Assembly (NCBI RefSeq): GCF_004027225.2
Contig: NC_044277.2
Location: forward strand, 40,528,305-40,592,304
DNA: 64,000 nucleotides
DNA from: Strigops habroptila
Lineage: Eukaryota > Chordata > Aves > Psittaciformes > Psittacidae
Direction: 5' to 3'
The position numbers and the translations under genes are program-made. Below are positions 42,178-53,800 of the stretch, one piece after another. The notes below the pieces were generated by a model, which did no database searches, was not told the origin of the DNA, and saw nothing but the letters and a program-made list of their open reading frames with translations. How positions within the stretch are numbered: position 1 is the first letter of the stretch; every line of letters begins with the position of its first letter.

Positions 42178-43165
42178 TTATGAGGTGGTTCTGCAATCTA
42201 TCAATTTGCGAAAGCTTCTCCGGAAACTGTCATCCAGGAAGGCATACAGGAAAGGGTTGAAGCAGCTGTTGGCATAACTCAAGCTAATGATGAAGTAGGA
42301 AATCCCAATGATGAACGGGGTTTGTGGGATATCTGTGATGAGGGCTACCACTGTGCTAAGGTGATAGGGCATCCAGCAGAACAGGCACACAGACAGGATG
42401 ACGACCACCATCAGCGTCACCTTTTTTTTGGCTTTGTCCAGGGCTTTTGCATTGCAATGGAGGTGCACATGTCTCAATCTGCACAGCATGGTGGTGTAGA
42501 GAATGCACATGGTGGACACTGGGATGGCAAAGCCTAAAATGAGGGTGTAGATTCGACTTCCTTTCCACCACACACTCTCAGGCTGGGGAAACATGAAGAC
42601 ACACTGGGAACGCCCCTGCTCCTTATATATCTTAGCAAAGACAGGGAATGGCAGGATGATGACTGTGACGAAGGACCAGACACAGAGGCTCGCAATCTTG
42701 GCTGCTCGGTAGGTGCGGTAGTACATCTTCGTGGACTTGGTGGTGGCCACCACAACCAGGTAGCGGTCAATGCTCATGACAGTGAGGAAGTAGATGCTGG
42801 AAAAGGTGTTGTACTGGTCTATGGAGATGATGAGCTTGCACATGAATTCTCCAAAGGGCCACTGCAGGAGCAGGTAGTCAGCAATATTCATGGGTAGCAC
42901 CAAGGTAAAGAGCTCATCAGCAATCTTCATCCAGGTTGAGGATGAAGATGTTGGTGACCGTTTTCATCTTTGGGGCTTGGAGAATTACATAGATGATGGC
43001 GGTGTTGGCTGTTAGCCCCACAGCACAGATGACTGAGTAGATGACTGGCACTGTGAGATAGAAGCTGGGTCTCAGTGTGGGAGTGGACATATTCAGACCC
43101 CCATCCTCTGTCCCAGTGCAGTCTGCACGTGAGGAATTGGTCCTGAGGAGGTAGGAGTTTTCCAT
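42178..43165 (-). pseudogene. NPBWR1: Neuropeptides B/W receptor 1, frameshifted in TM2
   Basis: Class A GPCR for neuropeptides B and W, normally a Gi-coupled plasma-membrane receptor. Start chosen at the ATG at 43165; the stop is TAA at 42180-42178. With the break ignored the product would be about 327 residues, against 328 for human NPBWR1. Visible parts: N-tail with glycosylation sites NSS (residue 10) and NMS (25); TM1 about 39-61; the KMKTVTN loop; TM2 Asp at 82; TM3 Cys108 and Asp115; DRY at 132-134; ECL2 Cys at 187; CWMP at 262-265; NPFLY at 302-306; a C-tail Cys at 323. The ECL2 and TM5 segment (EQGRSQC, FPQPE, GFAIPVST) and ISYFI in TM7 fit NPBWR1 better than NPBWR2. At 42925-42931 a net 4-nt gain shifts the frame, so translation from 43165 stops at 42917-42919. 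The 250 codons downstream are open. The gene is either recently inactivated or the window carries an assembly error. Confidence 0.9.
42923..42949 (-). repeat. Perfect 10-bp inverted repeat at the NPBWR1 frameshift
   Basis: On the plus strand ATCTTCATCC (42923-42932) and GGATGAAGAT (42940-42949) are exact reverse complements separated by 7 nt. The arm nearer the TM2 side contains the bases that break the receptor frame. Expected coding is Leu-Ala-Ile-Ala; the Ala codon region is replaced by ATGAAG copied in reverse from the neighbouring arm. The geometry is that of a quasipalindrome or template-switch event. Confidence 0.85.
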
Positions 43166-43167
43166 GG

Positions 43168-43889
43168 CTGCAGGAGAAGGTGGCCAGGCCACTGTTGTTG
43201 GAAATGCCTTGGAAATGGGGGAAAAAATGTGAGATCTGTGCTTTTCTCAAGCCTGTCTCCTCTGGTGCATCCAACCACCAAGGTCCCACTTCCACTGCCA
43301 GCCACTGCCCTGCCAGGAGCGAGAGTAGATCACCAAGTGCTCAGTCAGCAGCGGAAGGTCCGACTTTGGAGATGGTCCCCTACCAGCTCCTCCCACACCG
43401 ATGGACGCTATGTGGGGTCAGCACCCAGCCTTGGACTCCCTCAGAATGACCACCCCAAGGTGACAGCGCTAACCTGAGAACCCAGAGATCCTTCCCGGCC
43501 GCCACCCCTCCGTGGCGCACAGAGGCGCCCAGAGGCGGCGCGGAGGGGCGGTGAGCGCGGCGGCCGGGGCGGACCGCGGTTCTCCCGCCCTCGGGGGGAG
43601 CCGGTATCTTTGGGATGTTCCCCAAAAAGCAGAACACCTTCCCCTCCCCTTCCTGACAGGGCCGAGAGCTGTGGTGGAGTTCCCAGAGGGACGCAGGAGC
43701 GGCGTGGGGCAGGGGGGGATGCGGATCCCGGGTCCATGCAGGCAGGGTATGCCGGTGTTGCTTCTTTGCTTGATCCTGATTGCTTAAATGAGTGTCTGTC
43801 TCGATCTAGGTAGCAAGAGAAGGCGAACCGCAGAGAGGACAGTTTAAAAGTCGGGAGCTGGACCACTGGGAAAAGCTTTGTGCAGTTAC
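43168..43889 (-). other. NPBWR1: Candidate 5'UTR intron of NPBWR1
   Basis: Read on the minus strand, a pyrimidine-rich run ends CCTTCTCCTGCAG at 43168, just 2 nt before the ATG, and makes a good splice acceptor. Within the upstream CpG-rich sequence CAG|GTAACT lies at 43892-43884 and makes a good donor. Joining them gives an intron of about 720 bp that would bring a first exon from the CpG island next to the coding exon. This is inference from splice-site shape only; the receptor could equally be transcribed from just upstream without splicing. Confidence 0.35.
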
Positions 43890-44070
43890 CTGAAATCACA
43901 TCTCCTCCCGAGGGCAGCGAGGTATCGAGTGTAGCAAATGGGAAGAGAAATCCCGGCTGCAGGTGGCATCTGCTCGTCGCGCTGGTTCTGGGAGCTCGGA
44001 ATTCACCGCCTGCCTGCTCCGCGGGCTTTTCCGGCGCTGGGCTTGGGCATCTGTCTGTCAGCCGGGACGG
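43480..44070. promoter_or_regulatory. CpG island, probable NPBWR1 promoter
   Basis: Dense CpG, highest at 43490-43620 and again at 43900-44065, in a window otherwise AT-rich and CpG-poor. It lies 0.3-0.9 kb upstream of the NPBWR1 start codon on the transcribed side. No TATA box was identified. The open frames seen here on both strands come from low stop-codon frequency in GC-rich DNA and show no family resemblance. A CR1 tail abuts its distal edge. Confidence 0.65.
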
Positions 44071-44082
44071 TCCATCTTCATA

Positions 44083-44200
44083 CAGTCATAGCATGGAAGG
44101 GATCTTAAAGATCAACTAGTTCCAACCCTCCTGTCATGGGCAGGGATACCTTTCACTAGACCAGGCTGCTCAAAGCCCCATTCAGCTTGATCTTGACCCA
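44083..44200 (-). mobile_element. CR1 LINE, 3' terminal fragment beside the CpG island
   Basis: Begins CAGTCATAGCATGGAAGGGA and contains TAGTTCCAACCCTCCTGTCA and GGGCAGGGATACCTTTCACT, ending near 44200. It abuts the GC-rich upstream region of NPBWR1. Confidence 0.85.
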
Positions 44201-45075
44201 AAAAGGCTTTTTTTTGCGAGATCTAGGTATCCAACTGAAGACAGATGCACGGGAATTCCTACACCTCCCTCCCCCCGACGCGTTCACCCATTCACACCGT
44301 GATGGTGGCAGACTTGAGTATAACCTTGGAGATGCAATCTTTCTTTTTAGAGGGTAATTCAGAGTTCCTGATTAACCCATTTTAACATGGTGTTACTCGT
44401 TTTTACACATGGTGTAAAACCTCTCTTCAGTTTTATGTTTCACTTCTTAAATGAGATTGAATTTTATGAGCTTGTAGTACATTTGATAAAATTGTACATC
44501 TCTTACATCAGAAGTGTTATCAACTTCTTTTGTGGTGTTACCAGCAGTACTAACCACATACTGAATACTCATTACTAGTAAATTACTAAGAATGTAATTA
44601 TTAGTAGTGCATCTTTTGGCAAATAATTTGGCAGAGCTGGTTAATATCTCTCAGCTAACACTATGGAGTGAGAGATAAATGCAGTCTGGCTCCAATTTTC
44701 ACATATTCTGTTGCATAATTACCTAGATCAGCAGGATATCACAAATATGAAAATCCAAGCAAATAAATTAATGAGTAAATAGATTAAAAAGTACAAAGAA
44801 GAGTAGTTTACTTCATTGTGGTTATGCTTTCTAGTCTTATTTTATACTACTAGCTACATAATATAACAAATGATACTTCACCATAGAGAGTACATTGTCT
44901 GCTCTGTGATTCTTGACTTCCTTTACAGAAAGGTTTGAGAAAAAAAGGTGTTTACACACCTGTGTGCTCCCATAAGAATGGCATAAGTACTATGCAGCAG
45001 GCTTGTCATGGAGTTTTGATCCCTTTTCTGAATACTTTATTACTTTTGTAAGCCAAGCAATGAAAATGTCACCTT

Positions 45076-45124
45076 TAGAATCACAGAATCAGTTAGGTTG
45101 GAAAAAACCTTTAAGATCACCCTG
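45076..45124 (-). mobile_element. CR1 LINE tail remnant
   Basis: About 49 bp: AGAATCACAGAATCAGTTAG then GGTTGGAAAAAACCTTTAAG. Only the extreme 3' end survives. Confidence 0.7.
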
Positions 45125-45194
45125 AAGTTTATTAGAAGCTAGCAGTTCTCTATTTGACAATTGTGATACCACGCAATTTGGGCCCTCTGGTAGA

Positions 45195-45630
45195 AGACAG
45201 ACATGAAGAAACTGCAGTTAAGTGCAGTGAAGGGCCATTAAGATGGTTAGAAGGCTGGAGCACATTACAGGTGAGGAGATGTTGAAGGAGCTGGGTTTGT
45301 TCTGCATGAAGAAGGCCTCAGGGCTGGGGAAAACTAATTGCTGTCCCCAGCCATCTAAATATGGGTTATGGAGAAGACAGAGTTGAAATCTTCTTGCAGC
45401 TGCAAAACAATAGAATGAGTGACAACAGTTGCAAATTGCAGCAAGGTAAATTCTGACCAGATGTATGGAATAACATTATTCACGGTGAGGGTGGCTGAAC
45501 ACTGCTCCATCCCTGGAGATGCTCAGACTTTGGGCATGGTATTGAATAACTTCACCTTATTTCAAAGGTATCACTGCTTTGAGCAGGGAATTGGGTGATG
45601 TTCTAACCTAAATTATTCTGCGATTCTACC
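45195..45630 (+). mobile_element. CR1 LINE, old diverged fragment
   Basis: A plus-strand CR1 end, strongly diverged: GTTAAGTGCAGTGAAGGGCC, AAGGCTGGAGCACATTACAG, GGAGCTGGGTTTGTTCTGCA, GGTGAGGGTGGCTGAACACT, CATCCCTGGAGATGCTCAGA, and a decayed tail ATTATTCTGCGATTCTACC. Coding sense is lost. Confidence 0.85.
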
Positions 45631-47023
45631 ATGTTCAATTTTTACTTTAAGCCTTTGAAATCAGACTAATCCTAACAAATTATACAGTCATTAAAAAAAA
45701 AAAAAAAGTTTTTAGAGGAAACTAATTTTTTGGATGCAATTGCATAATATCAGCCTTAACCAAAAATGACACTAACCACCCTCTGTAGAAGAGGAATATC
45801 TTTTGAGAGAGCAGAGAACATCTGCTGAGTAATTCATGGCTGAACAAATTATTCAACAGGGCTAAAAGGTGAAGTTTCCAGCAAGTTACATGCATAATGT
45901 GATCATCAGGAATGTGGTTATGCTTTCTGACTGATAGAATCCTTACGGTGAGGGGAGACCCAGAGGAATGCAGCGACTTACCCCAGGAGACCATTCTAGT
46001 TATTGGAACAGCGAATAACATGTGGAATACAGGATTTTTAAGTACTTCAGTGTTTGCCAGGGTCCTTGCAACTCCCCTTCCGCAAAAAAAACCAACCCAA
46101 CATCTCCCCCAACCACAATACCAAACAAAAAAGAGCCTGTGTTGTTTCTTTCCTTTTCATACTTGTGTTACAGAGGTCTTTATATCTGCTGCATGTGAAG
46201 CTGAGATAGGAATGTGAAGATAATGAAAAATAATGCAGAGACTTTAATTTCAGTATAGATATATTTGAGTTTTTATTGCTGACTGCAATAAACTTAGAAA
46301 TTCTGTACTCTTGTTCTGGTATGGACATGTCCAGGTCACAGCACATATCTCAGTGTTTCAGCAGGTGCACAGAGCACCTTCCTTTCAGCTGAAAGCAAAG
46401 AGAAATGAGAAGTGTCAGGTACAACCTGATAACCCATATAAGGAGAGGCTTTCAGGATTTGGAAGTCTGGACTATCAACCACAGCAGCTCCTCAAGGAGC
46501 CATTAAAACATACAGGCCAAAATCAGCTCTTAGTCAATAAGGCATGACCCTATTGTGGCTGGTGGATCTGTGCCTGCTGACAAACACTTGCCACTCATTA
46601 GGCTAACCTGATACGCTCATGCCCTGAGAAGACGCTCATTTGTAATGATTATCTATGCATACAGAATATCTCTGACTGTTTTCTTCTGAATATTGTAAGT
46701 AGTTCATGCCATCCAAGTTATTAAAAGTCAGATGACTTTTTCTTTGAACAGCGTAAATCATGATTTCTTCTTCTCCAAGATGGATCTTTAATAAAAACCC
46801 AACAAAACTGTAAGACAGTTAAGATCTCCTAAGCAATATTTCTTTTCTTCATAGAAGATTTGGTCTGTAACAAGTGCTACATGAGGATCTACTGAAGGAA
46901 ACTGTGAAGGATATGGATCAGTTGGTGACTTAGACTGGGCCGTGACTGCTCCTGACTGGAGCTATTTTGTGTATGGAATTTGAGGATGGCTTTTTGCTTC
47001 CCTTGACATGTAACTGACCAGAA

Positions 47024-47241
47024 CATCAGAATTTAGGCTGCAAGGGACTTTCAGAGCTCATGTCTGAAACTTCCTGCTCAAAGCAGTGTCAGCTTCAGAG
47101 TTAGACTAGGTCGCCTAGGTCCTTGTCCTGTTGAGTTTTGAATACTTCCAGAGATGGAGATCCTACAGCCTCCCTGTGCACCTCTTCCAGTGCTTGGCCA
47201 CTCTTGCTGTGAATAATTGTTCCCTTACTTCTATTTGAAAT
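47024..47241 (-). mobile_element. CR1 LINE, old 3' fragment
   Basis: Diverged minus-strand CR1 3' region: GGCTGCAAGGGACTTTCAGA, CTGTTGAGTTTTGAATACTT, CCAGAGATGGAGATCCTACA, CTTGCTGTGAATAATTGTTC. The layout matches the CR1 3'UTR but identity is low. Confidence 0.7.
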
Positions 47242-50200
47242 ATTTTGTTTCTTGTTATTTTTTTGTCTCACGTCCTTTTTTGTTTACATCCCAGAGAGTC
47301 TGACTGTTTAAGGTAGGTGAAAACAGCAATTATCTTCCAAAATTTGTATTAGGAATAAGCACTTGGGGTTTGGTCATTACATCAATCAGTCATTTATGTA
47401 TCTTTTCCCCATCTGTCCTATGAACAGTATCTGTGGGTCATTTGTTATCCAACCTGATATATTTAGGTTAGGGGGGGATATGCTTCTACTGTTTCTGAAT
47501 CTTATCAATGTGAGACTGTTCTACAGATGCAGAAACTTTGATATCTCAAGTTTAACTCGAGCTGGAAAGCCTCACTCTGCCTCTTCATCCTTTATACTTT
47601 TTAGAAAAAACCTACAAGTGACCTTGTACTTCAATATATTAAATATATATGTTAGTACATTATTTTTACTGTACTATTTTCACTGGTTTGGCTTCTATGA
47701 AGGATGCTGTAAAGAGAGCTGTTCCTGACTGGTTTTGTAGCAATAGAAACCTTGCCATTCGCGTAGGCAGGCCTTCACTTTCCTTCCGTGCAGTAACCAC
47801 AAACCTTCAAGCACAGATACTCCAGTGCAAGCTCCAAAAGCCTTGTTCAAATTTTTAGTTTTGCCATGGTGAGACTTCATAGACAAGTTATAGTCCTAAC
47901 TCTTATGATTTTCAAAATACAGTGAAAGCTCCCTGGGTAAGCTCTCTGATATTTAGGGAACATTGCTGGGCACTTTGAGGTTTCTCTTCTTATATCCTCT
48001 GTCTACCATGATGCAACCCTCCTCCTACGTGATGGATACATGGTAAAATTATTTTCCTTTTTCCTTCTGTCAGACTTGTCATTGAATGCAACCTTAAACT
48101 CTTGAGCTGTTTCTCATCTGCTGCTGGTTTGGTTAGCTCACTACTAAAGCTGTCAGTTATTTGATTATAGGACTGAATTGCTATGTAACTTTCACTTAAA
48201 CTTCATAATCCTACCAAGATGAAATGTATGACTGAGATGTGGAAGCTATCTGATACTATTACAGTGAAAAGGTTATAAGTTTCTTAAAGAAGAGATTCAT
48301 CAGCAGTTGCCGAAATGCAGTTTACTATAGCATACTAGATCTTCTTTTTCAACATACTGTTTAAATTTCCATCGCATGCTGTTTGTGCTGATTTATCTGA
48401 TATTCTTCATAGCTGGTGTCTTCAGTTTAGTGTCTTAAGTTTCAGGTCTTCGCATCTTTTGGGTGTCTTAATTAGCATGTGTATTTAACTCTTCCTGTTT
48501 GAGTACCAAAGTGCTTCAGTGACTCCACTGTGAAGGTCCCTAATATGTACTTTATGATTTGGAAGTTGAGAGTGAAGATTCTCATAATGTTTTTTCCTTA
48601 GAGCCTTTTTTGGATACTAAACAGTAATAAAAAGGATTAAAACAGTAGCCATGGTGATGAGATGGTGTTATAAGCTTGTGAATAGCCAACTACTTGGTCA
48701 GTGTGAAATGGAGCTTTCCACTATATAAAAAGACTATAAAAAGCAGTTTATTGGCACATTGCTCATAACTATTAAACCCACTAAGATGAGTTTATATTTT
48801 AGCATACTTATAAGCAATATTTCTTAATTTGGCAAAGTTTACTCACAAAAGCAACTTGGCCATTTAACACTTGTACCCAGCTTTTACTTGGACACTTTCA
48901 TGCTTCATATCTGCTTGATGACAGAAGCAATCAATTAAATAACTTTACTGTGATTTAAGTGGGGAAAGTGAAAGACAGCACTTGCTTATACTCAGTAATG
49001 TGCCTAACAGAGTAAATCTTGAAATTAAAATACTCATCTCTTAATTAAACCTGACTCTTTATTAAAGAATTTTTCATGGCCAGTGACTCAAAAACTTCTT
49101 TTGCAGCAAACCCAAACTTTTCATCAGCTTGTCTTCTTCTTCCCTTCAAAGAAATATTTTTCTCCTCAGGGAAACATTTTGAATCAAACCCTCAAGCCAA
49201 GACAAACTAAGAATAGTTTTTTCTCTAACTTGTCAGACACAGGAGGTAACTTGGTGGCCACTAATTAACTGTTTGGAGATATTATATGGTGCTGCTCCAC
49301 ATAATTTTCCTCCCTGATAATATGGACATACCATCTTTTGTAGTGTCCATTGCCCATCCTGAAGCCAAGATGCCAAAATACTGGACTAAAGGGTTTGCCT
49401 TCTGCTATGCCAACAGGGAAAGAGTGACAAGTGTCACTTGTCATGTGTGATCTTTTTTTTTTTTTTTTACTAAAGCTGGAACTTCAAAGTTTCATAGCTA
49501 AGTTGCACGTCTTAGTCAGTTGTGAAGTTTTGGCCCTATTAACTTGTTTCAGTTTTACGTTAAAGCCCAGACTACAACATGATCATCAGTGGATCAGACT
49601 TTGTGATGCGAAGTGGATTAAAGTGTTCTAATTTCCCCTTTCCATAGGCAGTCCATAGAGGTCAAGCACTGCTACATAGCACCTTGAACTCGCTTTCAGC
49701 TACAAAAGGGTAGAAACCCTTCATTTCAGTGGGACTGTGTTGAAGAAGAACAGGGCTCTACATCTGCCTAATTTTGAAGCTGGTACCTTGCCAGGTCAAG
49801 ACAAAAGAAATGAATATTTGCAAAGGGAGATTATTTTACAAAGTCCCCAAATTCTTGAGGAACCTTTCTCTTCTCATTTTTAACTCAATGTGTATTCCTC
49901 CTGTGATGTTTTTTTTTTCCTACTGTTTCTTCACCTCTTTTCTCCTCCATACAGAACTTAAACTGTACATGTAAAACCAACTTGTATCTTGTTTCACAAG
50001 TTGAAGTGTACAGCCCTTATAAAACACCTTCTTGTATCTTGTCTGTCTTGCCATGAAAAGGAAAAGAAAACCAATACTTGCAGCAATGTTGGTCTTTACA
50101 AGACAAGCGTACAAAAATTAATAAACCTACCCTGCCAGTCTTGTAAACTGTTGCAGTTTTACCTTGCTGGAAGCAAGATGATATGTTTCTGGGGTTGTAC

Positions 50201-50390
50201 ATCAGAGGCACTGAAGTAGAGAAATTTATGTACCTCACTTCATAGTGCATGTAGCTGTGTTTCAGAGGTCTTTATTGTGAAAACGAGTGCCTCCTTTTCT
50301 GCTATTTTTGGTGCAAGCCTCACAGCATCTGATCTCTTTCTACTTAGCCACTGAAAGAACCAGTTACTTGACACCAACTGTTGCATTTGA
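47242..50390. other. Intergenic, no gene recognised
   Basis: Unique AT-rich sequence between two CR1 pieces; includes a T run at about 49450. Open frames under 80 codons, none recognisable. Confidence 0.7.
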
Positions 50391-50890
50391 CATGCCTGAG
50401 AGACAGGATGTCATTCAGAAGGATTTGGACAAGCTCAAGAAGGAGGCCTATGTGACCCTCATGAAGTTCAACAAGGCCAAGTGCAAGGTCCTGGCAACCC
50501 CAGGTATCAATATAGGCTGGAAGACGTAGGAGTTGAAAGCAGCCCTATAGAGAAGGACTTGGGGGTGGATAAAAAGCTGGACATGAGCCAGCAATGTGCA
50601 CTCTCAGCCCAGGAAAGCCAACCGTATCCTGAGGTGCATCCAAAGGAGCATGGCCAGCAGGTCAAGGGAGGTGATTCTGCCTCTCTACTCTGATCTCGTG
50701 GGGCCCCACCAAAAGTACTGCATCCAGCTCTAGGCCCTCAGGAAAGACATGGAACTGCTGGAGTGGGTCCAGAAGAGGGCCACAAAAGTGATCAGAGAGG
50801 GCTGGAGCACCTTTCCTGTGAAGACAGTCTGAGAGAGTTGGGCTTGTTCAGCCTGGAGAGGGCTCTGGGGAGACTTTAATGCAGCTTCCC
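50391..50890 (+). mobile_element. CR1 LINE ORF2 fragment, both ends missing
   Basis: Plus-strand translation shows [49 protein letters not shown] and, after frameshifts, the segment matching LLEWVQKRATKVI and the LGLFSLE region. It starts after the RT YADD box and stops around 50890 before the 3'UTR, so unlike the other copies it lacks the 3' tail. Confidence 0.92.
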
Positions 50891-53800
50891 TCTTTTGTCC
50901 CTGTCCAGTTCTATAGCTGTGGCTGTTGGTTATTTTTTGTTTTCAAGTGAGTGCACAGGTTTTCAAGTGTGGGCCCACAGGTTCCCACTGCTAAGCTACG
51001 TCTTCTTTAAAGGCAAAACAGCTAACTTTGGCCTTTGGCAACTGCGGTGTTCAACTACACCCTAAGCAGAACTACTGGTGAGGCTTTATTCTTAACCATT
51101 GACTCACTGCATTAAACAGGGTGTAAGAGTAAGGAGATACTAATACTTTGTATCTGAATAAGTACTTTTGCAGGAAGAGTTTTATTCTGGGCAATATTTC
51201 TTTAAGAAGTAGTGCAAATTATGGATATGTTTTAAATATACAGGCACTGAGGAGATTTAATAGAAAAAGTCAATGGGACTGTTTTGGGATTAAAATGAAG
51301 AAAAGCTTCTTGCTGCAGAAAAGCTTATTGAAATCAAAATCAGGGAGCTGGGCAGAGTAGCAAATACTGCTTACTGGATATAATGATGAAACGACATGGT
51401 GTGGGGTTTTTTTTCTTTACAGTATTTGTTGGGCCCAAGTTATCAGTCTTGGAGAGTCAGGTTTGCCTGCTGAGCCCTTAATGCCTTTTCTACCCCACTT
51501 TCCAATTGCTTGCCTTTCAGTGAAGTGTTCAGATAAAATACTTCCAAGCTTATCTAGTCTGTGAACCACCAACATTTGGCATTTTGTGAACTGTTTTGTT
51601 CCTTTTCCAGAGGGAAAGCTGGTCATCTGTGCTGGGACATAGCCAACTCTCGTCTTGGGACTGCTGCTTAGCCATCATCTCCCATAGTCTGATGTGTTAA
51701 TCACCATGTTCAGGCTACTAAAAGCATCTCTAGAATGAGGAACATTGTCAGCAAGCACATGCTATTCAAATCATCATGAAGCATGAAGAACAAGCTCATG
51801 TGCTTCTAAGGCAATGCACTGGCTATGTATGGACAGAAGAGAAAAAGCTCTTTCCCCCTCCTCACCTTCTTTTGTCAAGAAATCCAACCTCGCAGATGCT
51901 TGAAAGCAGTCAGAGGATTTATTTTGTGGAAAAAACCCCCCAAACCCCAAACAAAAAACCACCCAAAAACCAATGCTCAGGCAGAGAGGAAGGGAAAAGG
52001 CTATGAGCAAGGAAGACTATGAATATTATCACACAGTCTGAATTTTGTGGAGTGGGAAAGGAAGAATGTCGATTGTAGGGCACATCTAATGAAAAGTCTT
52101 TTAAAGAGTGAAATAAATGAAGAAGGAGCAGCTATAACTTCCACACAAATGTAAAATGGGAGCATAAACAAGGAAGGAAACCATGCTGCGTATATACATA
52201 TATAGGGAGACTTACATATGGATATAACCCCTATTTCCTTCCTAGCTTATTGCTTAGATGGTGGCTTATGAAAGATTTCTGTATGTGACCTGAAATAGAC
52301 TCACTGGCACTTTACAAAGAAAACTAAAATCCTTTCTTCTAAATCCTTCATGTTAACTTTGAGCTTTATGCAACACAAATAGCAAGCGCAATACTTGGTG
52401 TTTCATGCTTTGCTTCTGCATGTGCTGTTGATAACCTATGTTTCCAAGACTGTTTCTGAAGTTTTGAGATGCTATTGCCTATTCTGTGATGAATGCCCTT
52501 GACTTAAAATTCTTCATTGCTTCCTGACTCCAATTGTGCTTCTATTTTCTGTCTGTGGCTCCAGACAGGCAGTTGTAAGTTTGATTACTGTACTAAGTGA
52601 CTCATACATCTGTGGCCTCAGGCCACTCTGTAGCGAGGTTCAGGTTAGTTTTCAACTTTCTGACCAGTTCTAGGTCTATGCCAAAGCCAGAAGTTGACTA
52701 TTCCTCGTCAGTTTACCATATATTCAAGAACACTTGTATTTTCAGCTGCTGGAAGCTAGATCAATGCAGCCTTGTGTGCACGGTATTGTTTTTAGGTAAA
52801 CCATGGCTTACATATTATACATTATTCCAATGCGCCATTGTTCCTACCATATGTAAGCACAGAACAATATGCTTGCTGATGGACTAATATCCCTAAATTA
52901 CCAGCTGAACTACCCCAGCCTAGGAATACTTCTATCATCTCCTGTGTCCTGTGATGTAACCTGTCCTTCTGTTTTTCCTTGTGTTTCTTCTTGTGTTGTT
53001 TGTTTTAAAGTTTAAATGAAACTTGACAATTCTCAAGGTAGAGGAGAGAGGCTTGCAATTAATTGTGAAAACTAAGACAATATTAGAGAGCCAGCAGGGT
53101 AGATTTGGATCTTTCATGCTGTTTCAACCTGTATGTTGCCCTTTTTGCTGATAGCCTTTTTTACTAGATAAGGAAAGAGATAGTTTAAGCACTTCCATCT
53201 CTAATCTCAGTAGCACTAACACAGATGGAGCTTCCCAAAAGAGGAGTCTTTTCTTTCTCAGAAAAAACCTGAAAAATTCATTACATTTTCAACTCAATCT
53301 GGGTAGCACCAGGCAGCCAGGAATTCTCCTGGAAAGAATAGCTCTGTGCTAGCAAGCAAAGAATTGATTTAAATCTGTTCTTGGGACCAGTAATGCTGAC
53401 AGGCAGTATAAAGAGGCAAAAACGTCAGGCTCCTGGCCAAGTTTTTGAAAAAATGGTCTGGCGAGGAGGTGATGGTCTGGAAGCTTTATCATGCCAAAAG
53501 CATCTGTTCTCACTTTTTGCTGCAACTGAAGTAAGATGTTCAGAAGGCAGAAGAACTGCCAGAGATGCTCAGAGTGGGAGGTAGGGATGTAGGGCATGAC
53601 TGGGCAGGCAGTAGCATTCATTCCAGGTTCTGCTTTCCAAAATGTGCATGGCTGTTCATGGTCTTACCTTCTTCACCTTCTGTGTGAAACTTAGATCAAA
53701 AGTCCATGGGAACAGTATGCTGTGTTTGCCTGTGAAGCTGAGGCTCATTGGAAATGTTCCCTTCACTCTGTTAGTCCTGGATATTTGATTATCTTCCTTT

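Noticed and set aside
42178..43165. NPBWR2 as the identity of the receptor
   Set aside because: The ECL2, TM5 and TM7 segments follow NPBWR1 (EQGRSQC, FPQPE, GFAIPVST, ISYFI) rather than NPBWR2.
43441..43899. 152-codon minus-strand frame and plus-strand frames in the CpG island
   Set aside because: GC-rich DNA has few stops; the Arg/Pro/Gly-rich products match nothing and lie in the likely promoter or 5'UTR.
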